A DNA stretch of 45,827 nt from contig DATCSE010000324.1 of NCBI GenBank assembly GCA_036568605.1, positions 1 to 45,827 of the forward strand, given 5' to 3'. This stretch comes from DATCSE01 sp036568605. Its GTDB lineage: Bacteria; Pseudomonadota; Gammaproteobacteria; Burkholderiales; Burkholderiaceae_C. Each line of letters starts with the position of its first letter. The first letter of the stretch is position 1. Position numbers and translations under genes: made by a program. Positions 1 to 8,926 of this stretch are shown here, one piece after another. The notes below the pieces were generated by a model. That model saw only the letters and a program-made list of their open reading frames with translations, did no database searches and was not told the origin of the DNA.

Positions 1-1298
1 ATGCGTTGTTGCGCGGCGCCGGCGCGATCGCCGCCGCAACGCTCGCGCTGCCCGGCTGCGCGCGCCGGCGCGACCCCAACGGACCGCTGGACTTCTGGGC
101 GATGGGACGCGAGGCCGAGGTCGTCGGCGAGCTGCTCGAGCCGTTCCGGCAACGCCATCCCGGGCTGGAGATCCGGCTGCAGCAACTGCCGTGGACCGCG
201 GCGCACGAGAAGCTGCTGACCGCGTATGCCGGCGACGCGCTGCCCGACGTCTGCACGCTGGGCAACACCTGGATCCCCGAGTTCAGCGCGCTCGATGCGC
301 TCGAGCCGCTGGACGAGCGCGTCGCGGCCTCCGGCGTGATCCAGCGCGGCGACTACTTCGGCGGCATCCTCGAGACCAACCTGATGCCGTCTCGCGGCCG
401 CGACGGCTCGACGACGACGATGCGCCTGCGCGGCCTGCCGTGGTACGTGGACACGCGCCTGCTGTACTACCGCAGCGACCTGCTGCGCAACGCCGGCGTC
501 GCGCGCCCGCCGCAGAGCTGGGCCGAGTGGCGCGAGGCGATGGCCGCGGTCGTGAAGCGTGGAGGCCCGAACCACTACGGCGCGCTGCTGCCGCTGAACG
601 AGCCCGAGCCGCTGCTCGCGCTGGCGTTCCAGCAAGGCGACGTGCTGGCCGACGGCGCGACCCGCGGTGCGTTCTCTCGTGCGCCGTTTCGCCGCGCGAT
701 CGGCTTCTATGCCGAGCTGTTCGACAGCGGGCTGGCGCCGGCGATGACCAACACCCAGGTCTCGAACGTGTGGGACGAATTCGCGCGCGGCCTGTTCGCG
801 TTCTACATCTCGGGGCCGTGGAACATCGGCGAGTTTCGCCGGCGCCTGCCGCGCGAACGCCAGAACGACTGGGCGACCGCGCCGCTGCCCGGACCGGACG
901 GCCCCGGCGTCTCGACCGCCGGCGGCACCAGCCTCGTGCTGTTCACGAGCTCGCCGCGCAAGGAGGCGGGTTGGAAGCTGATCGAGTTCCTCAGCGAGAC
1001 CGCGACGCAGCAGCGCTTCCATGCGCTGACCGGCAACCTGCCGCCGCGGCGCAGCGCCTGGGCCGATCCGCAGCTCGCGAACGACGTGCGGTCGCGTGCG
1101 TTCGCCGACCAGCTCGAGCGCGTGCATCCGGCGCCGAAGATCCCGGAGTGGGAGCGCATCTTCCAGGAGATGCAGGCGACCGCGGAACGCGTCGTGCGCC
1201 ACACGCAAGGCGCGGCCGAGGCCACCGCGCAGCTCGACGCGTGGGTCGACACGGTGCTTGAAAAGCGGCGCTGGCTGCTCGCCAAGGGGAGGGGATGA
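1..1298 (+). CDS. Sugar ABC transporter substrate-binding lipoprotein (5' end cut by window)
   Basis: Family 1 extracellular solute-binding protein, expected to capture a sugar or oligosaccharide in the periplasm and hand it to the two permeases that follow. The visible reading frame runs into the left edge; a TTG at 6 could start it, but the sequence there already reads LLRGAG, as in the middle of a signal peptide, so the true start is probably a few codons upstream. A lipobox LPGC is seen at residues 15-18 counted from position 6, followed by basic residues. The mature part (about 410 residues) has the usual length, with an N-terminal DFWAMG strand and a WYVDTRLLYYRSDLL hinge region typical of the family. 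Likely one operon with the next three genes. The substrate cannot be read from sequence. Confidence 0.88.
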   Translation, partial: ALLRGAGAIAAATLALPGCARRRDPNGPLDFWAMGREAEVVGELLEPFRQRHPGLEIRLQQLPWTAAHEKLLTAYAGDALPDVCTLGNTWIPEFSALDALEPLDERVAASGVIQRGDYFGGILETNLMPSRGRDGSTTTMRLRGLPWYVDTRLLYYRSDLLRNAGVARPPQSWAEWREAMAAVVKRGGPNHYGALLPLNEPEPLLALAFQQGDVLADGATRGAFSRAPFRRAIGFYAELFDSGLAPAMTNTQVSNVWDEFARGLFAFYISGPWNIGEFRRRLPRERQNDWATAPLPGPDGPGVSTAGGTSLVLFTSSPRKEAGWKLIEFLSETATQQRFHALTGNLPPRRSAWADPQLANDVRSRAFADQLERVHPAPKIPEWERIFQEMQATAERVVRHTQGAAEATAQLDAWVDTVLEKRRWLLAKGRG

Positions 1299-1311
1299 GC
1301 TGCGCGCGCCA

Positions 1312-1397
1312 CCCTCACCCTGACCCTCTCCCGCAAGCGGGAGAGGGGACGATCTGCTGCCCCCTCTCCCGCTTGCGGGAGAGGGCTGGGGTGAGGG
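1312..1397. repeat. REP-like inverted repeat, copy 1
   Basis: An 86-bp element. It begins CCCTCACCCTGACC and ends GGCTGGGGTGAGGG, so the ends are near-complementary. Inside are two smaller hairpins, CCCTCTCCCGCAAGCGGG and CCCGCTTGCGGGAGAGGG, which are also complementary to each other. A near-identical element lies at 40278-40368, and shortened relatives at 30309-30342 and 42200-42221. It fills almost the whole gap between the binding-protein gene and the first permease gene. Its last base is one nucleotide before the permease ATG, so the GAGGG at its right end is the only ribosome-binding-like sequence for that gene. Confidence 0.85.
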
Positions 1398-1398
1398 C

Positions 1399-2289
1399 AT
1401 GAGGCGCCGCCAAATCGGCTGGATCTTCGCCGGCCCCGCATTGCTCGTGATCGCGGTGTTCTTCGCGTTCCCTGTCGCCTCAGGGCTCGCGCTCAGCGTC
1501 ACCGACTTCGACCTGTACGCGCTCGCCGACCTCTCGACGCTGCGCTTCGTCGCGCTGGACAACTACGCGCGGCTGCTGCGCACGCCGCTGTTCTGGCAGG
1601 CGCTGGGCAACACCTTCTACTTCGTCGTCGTCGGCGTGCCGGTGTCGCTGGCGCTGTCGCTGGGCGCCGCGCTGCTGCTCGATTCGAAGTTCGCGCGCTT
1701 CCAGCCGTTCTTCCGCACCGCGCTGTTCGCGCCGGTCGTGACCACCGTGGTCGCGGTCGCGGTGATCTGGCGCTACCTGCTGCACACGCGCTACGGCCTG
1801 GTCAACCACCTGCTCGAGGCGATCGGCATCGGCACGATCGACTGGCTGGGCAACCCGCGCTGGTCGATGCCGGCGATCATCCTGTTCGCGGCGTGGAAGA
1901 ACTTCGGCTACAACATGATCATCCTGCTCGCCGCGCTGCAGGCGATCCCGCGCGATTTGTACGAAGCGGCGCGGGTCGACGGCGCCGGCACCGTCGCGCG
2001 GTTGCGTCACGTCACGTTGCCGATGCTGACACCGACGCTGGTGATGGTCGGCATCATGACCGTCTCCGGGTACTTCCAGCTCTTCGCCGAGCCGTACGTG
2101 ATGACGCAGGGCGGGCCGCTGCGCAGCACGCTCAGCGCGCTGTACTTCATGTACGAGGAGGGCTTCCGCTGGTGGAACCTGGGCAACGCATCGGCGGTCG
2201 CGTTCCTGTTGTTCGTCGTGATCTTCTCGGCCACCTGGATGCTGACGCGCTTCGACAGACGCGATCTCGAAAGCAAAGAAACGAGATGA
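1399..2289 (+). CDS. Carbohydrate ABC transporter permease, MalF/UgpA type
   Basis: Inner-membrane subunit of a sugar importer, 296 residues. Hydrophobic segments are spread through the protein (first one at about residues 9-31), giving the six-helix pattern of the MalF/UgpA family. The cytoplasmic EAA loop that docks the ATPase is seen at about residue 189 (EAARVDGAG followed by LPMLTPTL). The ATG at 1399 follows an inverted-repeat element directly; its end (GTGAGGGC) acts as the ribosome-binding site if this start is right. The stop codon overlaps the next start as ATGA. No ABC ATPase gene is visible in the window, so the pair needs one from upstream or elsewhere in the genome. Confidence 0.93.
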   Translation: MRRRQIGWIFAGPALLVIAVFFAFPVASGLALSVTDFDLYALADLSTLRFVALDNYARLLRTPLFWQALGNTFYFVVVGVPVSLALSLGAALLLDSKFARFQPFFRTALFAPVVTTVVAVAVIWRYLLHTRYGLVNHLLEAIGIGTIDWLGNPRWSMPAIILFAAWKNFGYNMIILLAALQAIPRDLYEAARVDGAGTVARLRHVTLPMLTPTLVMVGIMTVSGYFQLFAEPYVMTQGGPLRSTLSALYFMYEEGFRWWNLGNASAVAFLLFVVIFSATWMLTRFDRRDLESKETR

Positions 2290-3107
2290 ACCCACGCCTC
2301 GCGGTCTGCATCGTCAACGGCCTGCTGGCCGGGCTCGCGTTCGTCGCGTTGTTCCCGCTGGTCTGGATGGTCTCGGTGTCGTTCATGCACCCCGGCGCCG
2401 CGAGCAGCCTGCCGACGCCCATCGTGCCGGCAGCACCGACGCTGGAGAACTACCGGACGCTGTTCGGCAGCATCGGCATGGGCCGCTACTTCCTCAACAG
2501 CCTGCTGATCGCGGTGCTCGCGACGCTGATCTCGGTCAGCTTCAACGTGATGGCCGGCTACGCGTTCGCGAAGCTGCAGTTCAGCGGCCGCGACGCGATC
2601 TTCAAGACGCTGTTGGGCGCGCTGGTGATCCCGGGGCAGGTCGCGATGCTGCCGCTGTTCCTGATGCTCAAGCCGCTGGGGCTGGTCAACAGCTACGCCG
2701 GCGCGCTGGTGCCGACGCTGGCCAGCGTGTTCGGCATCTTCCTCGTGCGCCAGTTCGCGCGCGGCATTCCCGATGATCTGCTCGAGGCCGCGCGCATGGA
2801 CGGTGCGAGCGAATGGCGCATCTTCGTGCTGGTCGTCGTGCCGCTGCTCAAGCCGGTGCTGGCGACGCTGGCGATCTTCGCGTTCCTCGGCACGTGGAAC
2901 GACTTCATGTGGCCGCTGATCGTGCTGACCGACGATGCGCTGCACACGCTGCCGGTCGCGCTGGCCGGCCTGTCGCGCGAGCACGTGCAGGACAACGAGC
3001 TGATGATGGCCGGCTCGGTCGTCACGATCCTGCCGGTGCTGGTGGTGTTCCTGGCGCTGCAGCGCCAGTACATGGCCGGGCTGATGGCCGGCAGCGTCAA
3101 GGGATGA
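2286..3107 (+). CDS. Carbohydrate ABC transporter permease, MalG/UgpE type
   Basis: Second inner-membrane subunit of the importer, 273 residues, about the usual length for the MalG/UgpE family. The EAA loop is seen near residue 167 (EAARMDGASEW, then VVPLLKPVL). The N-terminal hydrophobic helix (residues about 8-28) and later segments fit six membrane helices. The start was chosen at 2286, where ATGA overlaps the stop of the previous permease, and the stop overlaps the next gene in the same way, so the three genes are probably translationally coupled. The spacing implies matched amounts of the two permeases and the downstream enzyme. Confidence 0.94.
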   Translation: MNPRLAVCIVNGLLAGLAFVALFPLVWMVSVSFMHPGAASSLPTPIVPAAPTLENYRTLFGSIGMGRYFLNSLLIAVLATLISVSFNVMAGYAFAKLQFSGRDAIFKTLLGALVIPGQVAMLPLFLMLKPLGLVNSYAGALVPTLASVFGIFLVRQFARGIPDDLLEAARMDGASEWRIFVLVVVPLLKPVLATLAIFAFLGTWNDFMWPLIVLTDDALHTLPVALAGLSREHVQDNELMMAGSVVTILPVLVVFLALQRQYMAGLMAGSVKG

Positions 3108-6100
3108 AGCTGGTGGTGTCGAGGTTGCTCCTGGTGGGCGGATGGGTGGCGATGATGCTGGTCGGCGGCACGGAAACGCAGGCACAAGGCCGGATCGCCG
3201 AGCGCGTGCTCGACGACTTCGACGACGCGTCGGCCTGGAGCGTGGTGGCGACCGACGATGTGAAGGCCTCGTTGCGCGCAGTGCCCGGCGCGAGCGGCAA
3301 GCCCGACGACCGAGCGCTGTGCCTGGAGTTCGACTTCGGCCGCGTGACCGGGTATGTCGCGCTGCGCCGCAAGCTGCCCATCGAGTTCCCGGCGCGCTTC
3401 GATCTCAACTTCGACGTGCGCGGCACGATGCCGCCGAACGCACTGCAGCTCAAGTTCAGCGACGCGAGCGGCGACAACGTCTGGTGGATGCAGCGCCCCG
3501 ACTACCAGCCGCCGGCGCAATGGCAGCACCAGCGCGTGCGGCAGCGCCACGTCGGCTTCGCATGGGGGCCGACCCAGGACAAGGTGCTGCGCCGCACCGA
3601 GTGGGTCGAGTTCGTCGTCGCGACCGGCGGCGGCCCGGGCGACGGCCAGCCGAACCGCGGCAGCCTGTGCGTCGATCGCCTGACCCTGCGCGAGCTGCCG
3701 GCGCCGCCGGAGGTCGCGCCGACGCCGGTTGCGCGCGCGAGTTCGTCGCGCGACGGCCATGCGCCGTTCGATGGGCTGATCGCGACCTACGACACCGAGG
3801 TCAAGCCGCGTGCGCCCGGCGCGGCGGCCGTGGACTGGGAGCCCGCCGCACGCGATCCCGAGCCGGCGCTGACGGTGGACTACGGCGCCGCGCACGAGTT
3901 CAGCGCGCTGCTGCTGCACTGGCGGCCCGGTGCCGAGGCGGCGCACTACACGATCGAGACGTCCGACGACGGTGTGACCTGGCAGGTTGCACAACGTGTC
4001 GCCCGCGCACGCGGCGCGCTGCAGGCGCACTGGCTCGGCGAGTCGGAAGCGCGCTACCTGCGATTGCGCTTCGACCGCGGCCGCGGCGATGCGGCTGCGA
4101 CGATCGCGCTGCGCGGCATCGAGCTGCGCAATGCGCTGAGCCCGAACGCGTTCTTCACGATGCTGGGCGGGCGCGCGCCGCGCGGCGTCTATCCAAGGGC
4201 GTATGCCGGCGAGCAGTCGTACTGGACCGTGCTCGGCGTCGAAGGCGCACGCATCGCGTCGCTGCTGTCGGAGGACGGCGTGCTCGAGCCGGTGCCCGGC
4301 GTCGGCGCGCTCGAGCCGCTGCTGGTCGTCCGCGACGACGACGCGGCCGCGAGCGCCGCCAAGGTGCTGACCTGGCATGACGCGCAGATCGAGCACGCGC
4401 TGGTCGACGGCGAGCTGCCGATGCCGCGCGTGCACTGGCGCGCCGGCGACTTCGCGCTGGACGTGCAAGCCTTTGGCGACGGCACACCCGATGCGGCCCA
4501 GGCGCTCGCGAGCTACCGCGTGCGCAACCTCGGCACGCGCACACGCAGCGTCACGCTGGTGCTCGCCTGGCGGCCGTTCCAGGCGAACCCGCCGACGCAA
4601 TTCCTCGCGCATCCCGGCGGCGCGAGTGCCGTGCGCGAGCTCGAATGGGATGGTCGCGCGCTGCGCGTCAACGGCGCGTTGCGCATGCAGCCGTTGATTC
4701 GCCCCGATGCGGTCCGGCTCGAGCCGCTCGCGGCCGGGCCGGCGACGGCCTGGGCCGGCGAGACGGCGGCACGCGACGCTCGCGCAACGGCGGCGCGGCG
4801 GCAGCGTATCGCCGATCCGGCCGGCTATGCGAGCGCCGCGCTGTCGTACCGGCTGACCCTGAAGCCGGGCGAGGAGCGCGTGATCGGCGTCGCGCTGCCG
4901 GTGCAGGGCGCACCGGCAGCGCCCACGCAGGCCGCGCTGGCGCAGCGCGAAGCCCAGGTCGCGCAGGCGTGGCGCCAGCGCCTGGGCGGTGTCACGCTGC
5001 GCGGCGGCGCGGAGGTGCAGGAGGTCGCGCGCACGTTGCGCACCGCGCTGGGCCATATCCTCGTCAACCGCAGCGGGCCGGCAGTGCAGCCCGGCGCGCG
5101 CGCCTATGCACGCTCGTGGATACGCGACGGCGCGATGACCTCGTCGGCATTGCTGCGCCTGGGCCGCGACGACGTCGCGCGCGACTTCCTGCGCTGGTAT
5201 GCGCCGTTCCAGTTCGGCAACGGCAAGGTGCCGTGCTGCGCGACCGCCCGCGGTGCCGACCCGGTGCCCGAGAACGACAGCCATGGCGAGCTGGCCTATG
5301 CCGCCGCCGAGTTGTGGCACTACACGCACGATGCCGCGCTGGCGCGCGCGATGTGGCCGCATGTGCGTGCGGCGATCGGCTACATGGAGCAGCTGCGGCA
5401 GAGCGAGCGGGGACAGGCGAACCGCGGCGCCGACCGCGCCGGCTACTTCGGCATGATGCCGCCGTCGATCAGCCACGAGGGCTATTCGGACAAGGCCGCG
5501 TATGCGTACTGGGACGACCACTGGGCCTGGATAGGCTATCGCAGCGCGGTCGAGCTGGCGCAGGCGCTGGGGCTGAACGACGAGGCCAGACGCATCGCCG
5601 CGCAGCGCGACGAGTTCCGGCACGACCTGCTCGCATCGATCGGCGCGACCGCGCAACGCTACAAGCTCGACGTGCTGGCCGGCGCCGCCGACCGCGGCGA
5701 CTTCGACCCGACCTCGAGCACGATTGCGCTCACCCCCGGCGGCCTGCTCGGCGCCTTGCCCGACGCGCTGGTGCGCAACACGTTCGAGCGCTACTGGCGC
5801 GACTTCGAGCAGCGCCGCGCCGACGATGCGGCCGGCATCCGCCACGGCGACGGTGCCTACACGCCGTACGAATGGCGCGTGGTCGGCAGCCTGGTGCGGC
5901 TGGGCCAGCGCGAACGCGCGCTCGAGGCGCTGCGCTACTTCTATCGCGACCGGCGGCCGGCCGGTTGGCGCCAGTGGGCCGAGGTCGTGCTGCGCAACGT
6001 GCGCGAGCCGCGCTTCCTCGGCGACATGCCGCACGGCTGGGTCGCCTCGGACCACATCCGCGCGGTGCTGGATCTGTTCGCGTACGAGCACGAGGGCGAG

Positions 6101-6406
6101 CGCTCGCTGGTGCTGGCCGGCGGCGTGCCGATGGCGTGGCTGCAGGAAGGCGACGGCGTCGCGATCGACGGGCTGCGCACGCCGTATGGAACCTTGAGCT
6201 GGCGGGCACGCGCCGCGGAGAACCGCGTCGAGTTCGACGTGCGGGGCTTGCGCGAGATGCCGCCCGGCGGCTTGTGGTTGCGCGGGCCGTGGCCGGCCGA
6301 TGCGAAAGTCCGGATCGACGGCGTCGCGGTCGCCGGCCCGGCCGATTCGATCCGGCTGCCGTCGACGACGGCTCAGGTGCGCATCGAGTGGGGCCAGCGG
6401 CCCTGA
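3104..6406 (+). CDS. Exported discoidin-domain protein with six-hairpin glycosidase-like domain
   Basis: An 1100-residue protein with a signal peptide (about residues 1-28, ending TQAQG). Residues about 35-200 look like a galactose-binding-type beta sandwich (DFDDASAW at the start). Residues about 210-325 resemble an F5/8 type C discoidin domain (SALLLHW, YTIETSDDGVTW, RYLRLRF). A beta-rich linker follows. Residues about 640-990 form an alpha-helical stretch with SWIRDGAM (D675) and ENDSHGE (E723/E729), like the acidic residues of (alpha/alpha)6 glycoside hydrolases of the GH15/GH63 type. It is coupled by ATGA to the sugar permease genes, so it likely trims an oligosaccharide in the periplasm for uptake. 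The exact GH family and the substrate are unknown. There is no lipobox. Confidence 0.8.
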   Translation: MKLVVSRLLLVGGWVAMMLVGGTETQAQGRIAERVLDDFDDASAWSVVATDDVKASLRAVPGASGKPDDRALCLEFDFGRVTGYVALRRKLPIEFPARFDLNFDVRGTMPPNALQLKFSDASGDNVWWMQRPDYQPPAQWQHQRVRQRHVGFAWGPTQDKVLRRTEWVEFVVATGGGPGDGQPNRGSLCVDRLTLRELPAPPEVAPTPVARASSSRDGHAPFDGLIATYDTEVKPRAPGAAAVDWEPAARDPEPALTVDYGAAHEFSALLLHWRPGAEAAHYTIETSDDGVTWQVAQRVARARGALQAHWLGESEARYLRLRFDRGRGDAAATIALRGIELRNALSPNAFFTMLGGRAPRGVYPRAYAGEQSYWTVLGVEGARIASLLSEDGVLEPVPGVGALEPLLVVRDDDAAASAAKVLTWHDAQIEHALVDGELPMPRVHWRAGDFALDVQAFGDGTPDAAQALASYRVRNLGTRTRSVTLVLAWRPFQANPPTQFLAHPGGASAVRELEWDGRALRVNGALRMQPLIRPDAVRLEPLAAGPATAWAGETAARDARATAARRQRIADPAGYASAALSYRLTLKPGEERVIGVALPVQGAPAAPTQAALAQREAQVAQAWRQRLGGVTLRGGAEVQEVARTLRTALGHILVNRSGPAVQPGARAYARSWIRDGAMTSSALLRLGRDDVARDFLRWYAPFQFGNGKVPCCATARGADPVPENDSHGELAYAAAELWHYTHDAALARAMWPHVRAAIGYMEQLRQSERGQANRGADRAGYFGMMPPSISHEGYSDKAAYAYWDDHWAWIGYRSAVELAQALGLNDEARRIAAQRDEFRHDLLASIGATAQRYKLDVLAGAADRGDFDPTSSTIALTPGGLLGALPDALVRNTFERYWRDFEQRRADDAAGIRHGDGAYTPYEWRVVGSLVRLGQRERALEALRYFYRDRRPAGWRQWAEVVLRNVREPRFLGDMPHGWVASDHIRAVLDLFAYEHEGERSLVLAGGVPMAWLQEGDGVAIDGLRTPYGTLSWRARAAENRVEFDVRGLREMPPGGLWLRGPWPADAKVRIDGVAVAGPADSIRLPSTTAQVRIEWGQRP

Positions 6407-6512
6407 ATACACGGTTGCAGATCGGGCGTGGGGTGGGGCTCAAGTCCGGGTCGACGGCGGCCGATAAACCGGGAACGTCTGCTCCCGACTTCGGTCCGCC
6501 CGTCGTTACGCC

Positions 6513-6827
6513 ATGCCCCGCCGCCTCGCATTCGCCATCCTCAGCCTCGCCGCCACGCTGCTCGCGGGCTGCGACATGCTGGGCATCGAATCGCCCGAGA
6601 AGGTGGCGGCCGCGCGAGAGGCCGACGGCCGTGCGATCGGCGGCGCCTGCCGCCACGCCGGCCGTGCGATCGAAGACTGCTACGCGCTGAACAAGAAGGC
6701 CGATCGCGCGGCGATCTTCGCAGGCTGGCGCGACATGAACGACTACATGCGCGAGAACAAGATCGAGGCGGTCGCGCCGCAGCTCACCGCGCCGACAGCG
6801 CGCGAGACCAAGGCGCGCGAATCCTGA
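6513..6827 (+). CDS. Small putative lipoprotein
   Basis: A 104-residue protein with a short basic N-terminus, a hydrophobic stretch and a lipobox LLAGC, placing the lipidated cysteine at residue 20. The mature part is charged and mostly helical, with three further cysteine/aromatic pairs spread over it (GGACRHAG, EDCYALN, GWRDMNDYM). I do not recognise the family; it looks like the small uncharacterised lipoproteins often annotated as hypothetical in Burkholderiales. The ATG at 6513 has no strong ribosome-binding site, but it starts directly at the signal sequence. It stands alone, 106 bp after the glycosidase gene and in the same direction. Confidence 0.7.
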   Translation: MPRRLAFAILSLAATLLAGCDMLGIESPEKVAAAREADGRAIGGACRHAGRAIEDCYALNKKADRAAIFAGWRDMNDYMRENKIEAVAPQLTAPTARETKARES

Positions 6828-6966
6828 TCGAGTCGCCGCGGCGATCGCCGCTGGCCACCGCCCTGCAGTTCGTCGTCCTGCGGCGCAGTTCGTCGCGCCG
6901 CGCGTGACCGGTGCGCGACCGGCTGGCACAGTGGCGGCCTGGATCACCCCCACCAGGATGCCGACG

Positions 6967-7716
6967 ATGACGACCGCCGCTGCCCCGTCCTTCTCCTCCC
7001 TCTTGCCGCGTATTGCCGCGGCGATCGCGCTGACATGCGGCGTCGCCGCGTACGCCGCGGACGTCACCGGGTCGGGCCAGATCCAGAGCGAGACCCGCGC
7101 CGTCAGCGGCTTCCAGGCGATCGCGCTGAAGACCTCCGTCAAAGTGGTGCTGCGCCAGGGCAGCCGCGAAGGCGCCGAGCTGCGCGCCGACGACAACGTG
7201 CTGCCGCTGATCGAGACCCAGGTCGTCGACTCCGGCGGCGTGCCGACGCTAGAGATCCGCACACGCCGCGGCACGAGCTACCGGACCCGGACCACGCCGG
7301 TCGTGACGGTCGACCTGATCAGGCTGAGCGGCATCACGATCAGCGGCTCGGGCGACGTGCGCGGCGAGCAGTTGAAGGGCGCCAACCTGAAGGTCGACAT
7401 CAGCGGCGCCGGCGACGTGCGGCTGAACAAGGTCGCCGTCGACGATGTGGGCATCAAGGTGTCGGGCAGCGGTGACATTCGCCTCGACGGCCGGGCGGCG
7501 AAACTCGCGGTCGCGATCGCCGGCAGCGGGGACGTGAACACCGCCGAGCTCGAAGCCGACGACGTCAGCGTCGGCATCTCCGGCACCGGCGACGCCACCG
7601 TGAATGCCCGCAAGACGCTGTCGGTCTCGATCGCCGGCACCGGCAGCGTGGCCTATACCGGCGATGCGGTGCCGAAGACGTCGATCGCCGGCATGGGGAC
7701 GGTCCGCCGCAAGTGA
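6967..7716 (+). CDS. DUF2807 (GIN domain) exported protein
   Basis: A 249-residue protein with a signal peptide ending near residue 31 (GVAAYAA before DVTG). The mature part belongs to the DUF2807 family, thought to form a right-handed beta-helix; its function is not known, and it is sometimes called an adhesin-head-like domain. Short glycine-rich turns recur at regular intervals: SGSGDV, SGAGDV, SGSGDI, AGSGDV, SGTGDA and AGTGSV, each closing one coil. The start at 6967 was preferred over GTG 6904 and ATG 6958 because it has AGGA eight bases upstream and opens a normal signal peptide. It is monocistronic as far as can be seen. Confidence 0.85.
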   Translation: MTTAAAPSFSSLLPRIAAAIALTCGVAAYAADVTGSGQIQSETRAVSGFQAIALKTSVKVVLRQGSREGAELRADDNVLPLIETQVVDSGGVPTLEIRTRRGTSYRTRTTPVVTVDLIRLSGITISGSGDVRGEQLKGANLKVDISGAGDVRLNKVAVDDVGIKVSGSGDIRLDGRAAKLAVAIAGSGDVNTAELEADDVSVGISGTGDATVNARKTLSVSIAGTGSVAYTGDAVPKTSIAGMGTVRRK

Positions 7717-7814
7717 CGCCGCGCGGCGGCGCCTGAACGGGTCGCACCGATTACGGCGCGGTTACCGGCGCCGCGGCCGCGAGGGGCCGTCGGCTCGTAG
7801 GACAATCGCGTCCC

Positions 7815-8561
7815 ATGAGCCGCAGTCTCACCGCGCCGCAGCCGGTCTGGCGCCATCCCGAATTCGGCCACGGCGCGCGTGACATGGTCGGCGTGTCGCT
7901 GGGCATCGCCGCGTGGGGGCTGGTCACCGGCGTCGCGATGGCCAAGAGCGGGCTCGCGATGCCGCTGGCGGTGCTGATGTCGCTGCTGGTGTTCGCCGGC
8001 AGCGCGCAACTCGCGGCGCTGCCGCTGATCATCACCGGCGCGCCGATCTGGATGGTCTGGGCGATCGCGCTGTGCGTGAACCTGCGCTTCGTGATCTTCA
8101 GTGCGACCTGGCGGCCGTACTTCGCACCGTTCAAGCGCTGGCAGCGCATGGTGCTGGGGTACTTCACGGCCGACCTGAACTACGTCGTGTTCATGAAGCG
8201 CTTCCCCGAGCCGCGGCCTGCACCGGAGCAGATGCCGTACTTCTGGGGCGGCGTTTCGGTCAACTGGCTGTCGTGGCAGGTGCCGACGATGGTCGGCCTG
8301 CTGCTCGGCGATTCGATCCCCACCGAATGGGGCTTCGGCTTCGCCGGCATCCTGGCGCTGCTCGGGCTGCTGTACTCGCTGCTCAGCGACCGCGCGAGCT
8401 GGCTCGCGGCCGCGGTCGCGAGCGGCGCGGCGATTGCCACCGCGGCGCTCCCGTTGAAGCTCAATGTCGTTGTCGCGATCGCGTCCGCGATCGTGGCGGG
8501 GCTGCTGGTCGACCACGTGACTCCCCGTGAGTGCAAGCCGGTGGTGGAGGATGCGACATGA
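7815..8561 (+). CDS. azlC: AzlC family branched-chain amino acid exporter subunit
   Basis: A 248-residue inner-membrane protein of the AzlC family, the large subunit of a two-part exporter of branched-chain amino acids or analogues. The N-terminal motif GARDMVGVSLGIAAWGLVTGVAMAKSG is the usual signature, and about five to seven hydrophobic segments follow (for example LVFAGSAQLAALPLII). The ATG at 7815 begins just before this motif. Its stop overlaps the azlD start as ATGA, as expected for the pair. The exported substrate was not tested in this lineage, so the specificity is inferred from the family. Confidence 0.93.
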   Translation: MSRSLTAPQPVWRHPEFGHGARDMVGVSLGIAAWGLVTGVAMAKSGLAMPLAVLMSLLVFAGSAQLAALPLIITGAPIWMVWAIALCVNLRFVIFSATWRPYFAPFKRWQRMVLGYFTADLNYVVFMKRFPEPRPAPEQMPYFWGGVSVNWLSWQVPTMVGLLLGDSIPTEWGFGFAGILALLGLLYSLLSDRASWLAAAVASGAAIATAALPLKLNVVVAIASAIVAGLLVDHVTPRECKPVVEDAT

Positions 8562-8887
8562 GCAGCTGGGAGGCGGTGATCGCGATCGTCGGTCTGGCGA
8601 TCATCACGGTTGGAACCCGGGGCTTCTTCCTGTACGCGGAGCGTGAGTTGCCGCTGCCCGGCTGGCTGCAGCAAGGGCTGCGGTATGCGCCGCTGGCTGC
8701 GCTGGCCGCGGTGATCGCGCCCGAGGTGCTGATGACGCAAGGCCACCTGATCGCGACCGCTCGCGATGCGCGGTTGTACGCTGTGGCCGCCGCAACGGCC
8801 TACTTCTTCTGGCGGCGTGGCATCCTAGGCACCATCGTCACCGGCACCGCGGTGATGGTGGCGCTGCGGGTCGGCTTCGGCTGGTAG
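8558..8887 (+). CDS. azlD: AzlD family transporter small subunit
   Basis: A 109-residue membrane protein, the small partner of AzlC. Three to four hydrophobic segments are visible (AVIAIVGLAIITVGTRGFFLY, PLAALAAVIAPEVL, TIVTGTAVMVALRVGF), and the TRGFF and RYAPLAALAAV motifs are typical of AzlD. The start at 8558 is set by the ATGA overlap with azlC; a GTG start at 8531 in the same frame would add nine residues without any family match. It is followed 39 bp later by pgk in the same direction, but pgk probably has its own control. Confidence 0.92.
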   Translation: MSSWEAVIAIVGLAIITVGTRGFFLYAERELPLPGWLQQGLRYAPLAALAAVIAPEVLMTQGHLIATARDARLYAVAAATAYFFWRRGILGTIVTGTAVMVALRVGFGW

Positions 8888-8926
8888 CGCCTTCTTCGTC
8901 CATCTTCATCGAACCGCTGCTCACCC

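Noticed and set aside
2693..6412. A 1239-codon open frame on the minus strand across the glycosidase gene
   Set aside because: It is a shadow of the plus-strand gene in GC-rich DNA. The translation is an Arg/Ala/His-rich string without domains, while the plus strand has a signal peptide and clear motifs.
4645..6690. A 681-codon plus-strand frame over the end of the glycosidase gene
   Set aside because: It is in another frame of a well-supported gene and gives an Arg/Ala/Gly-rich string.
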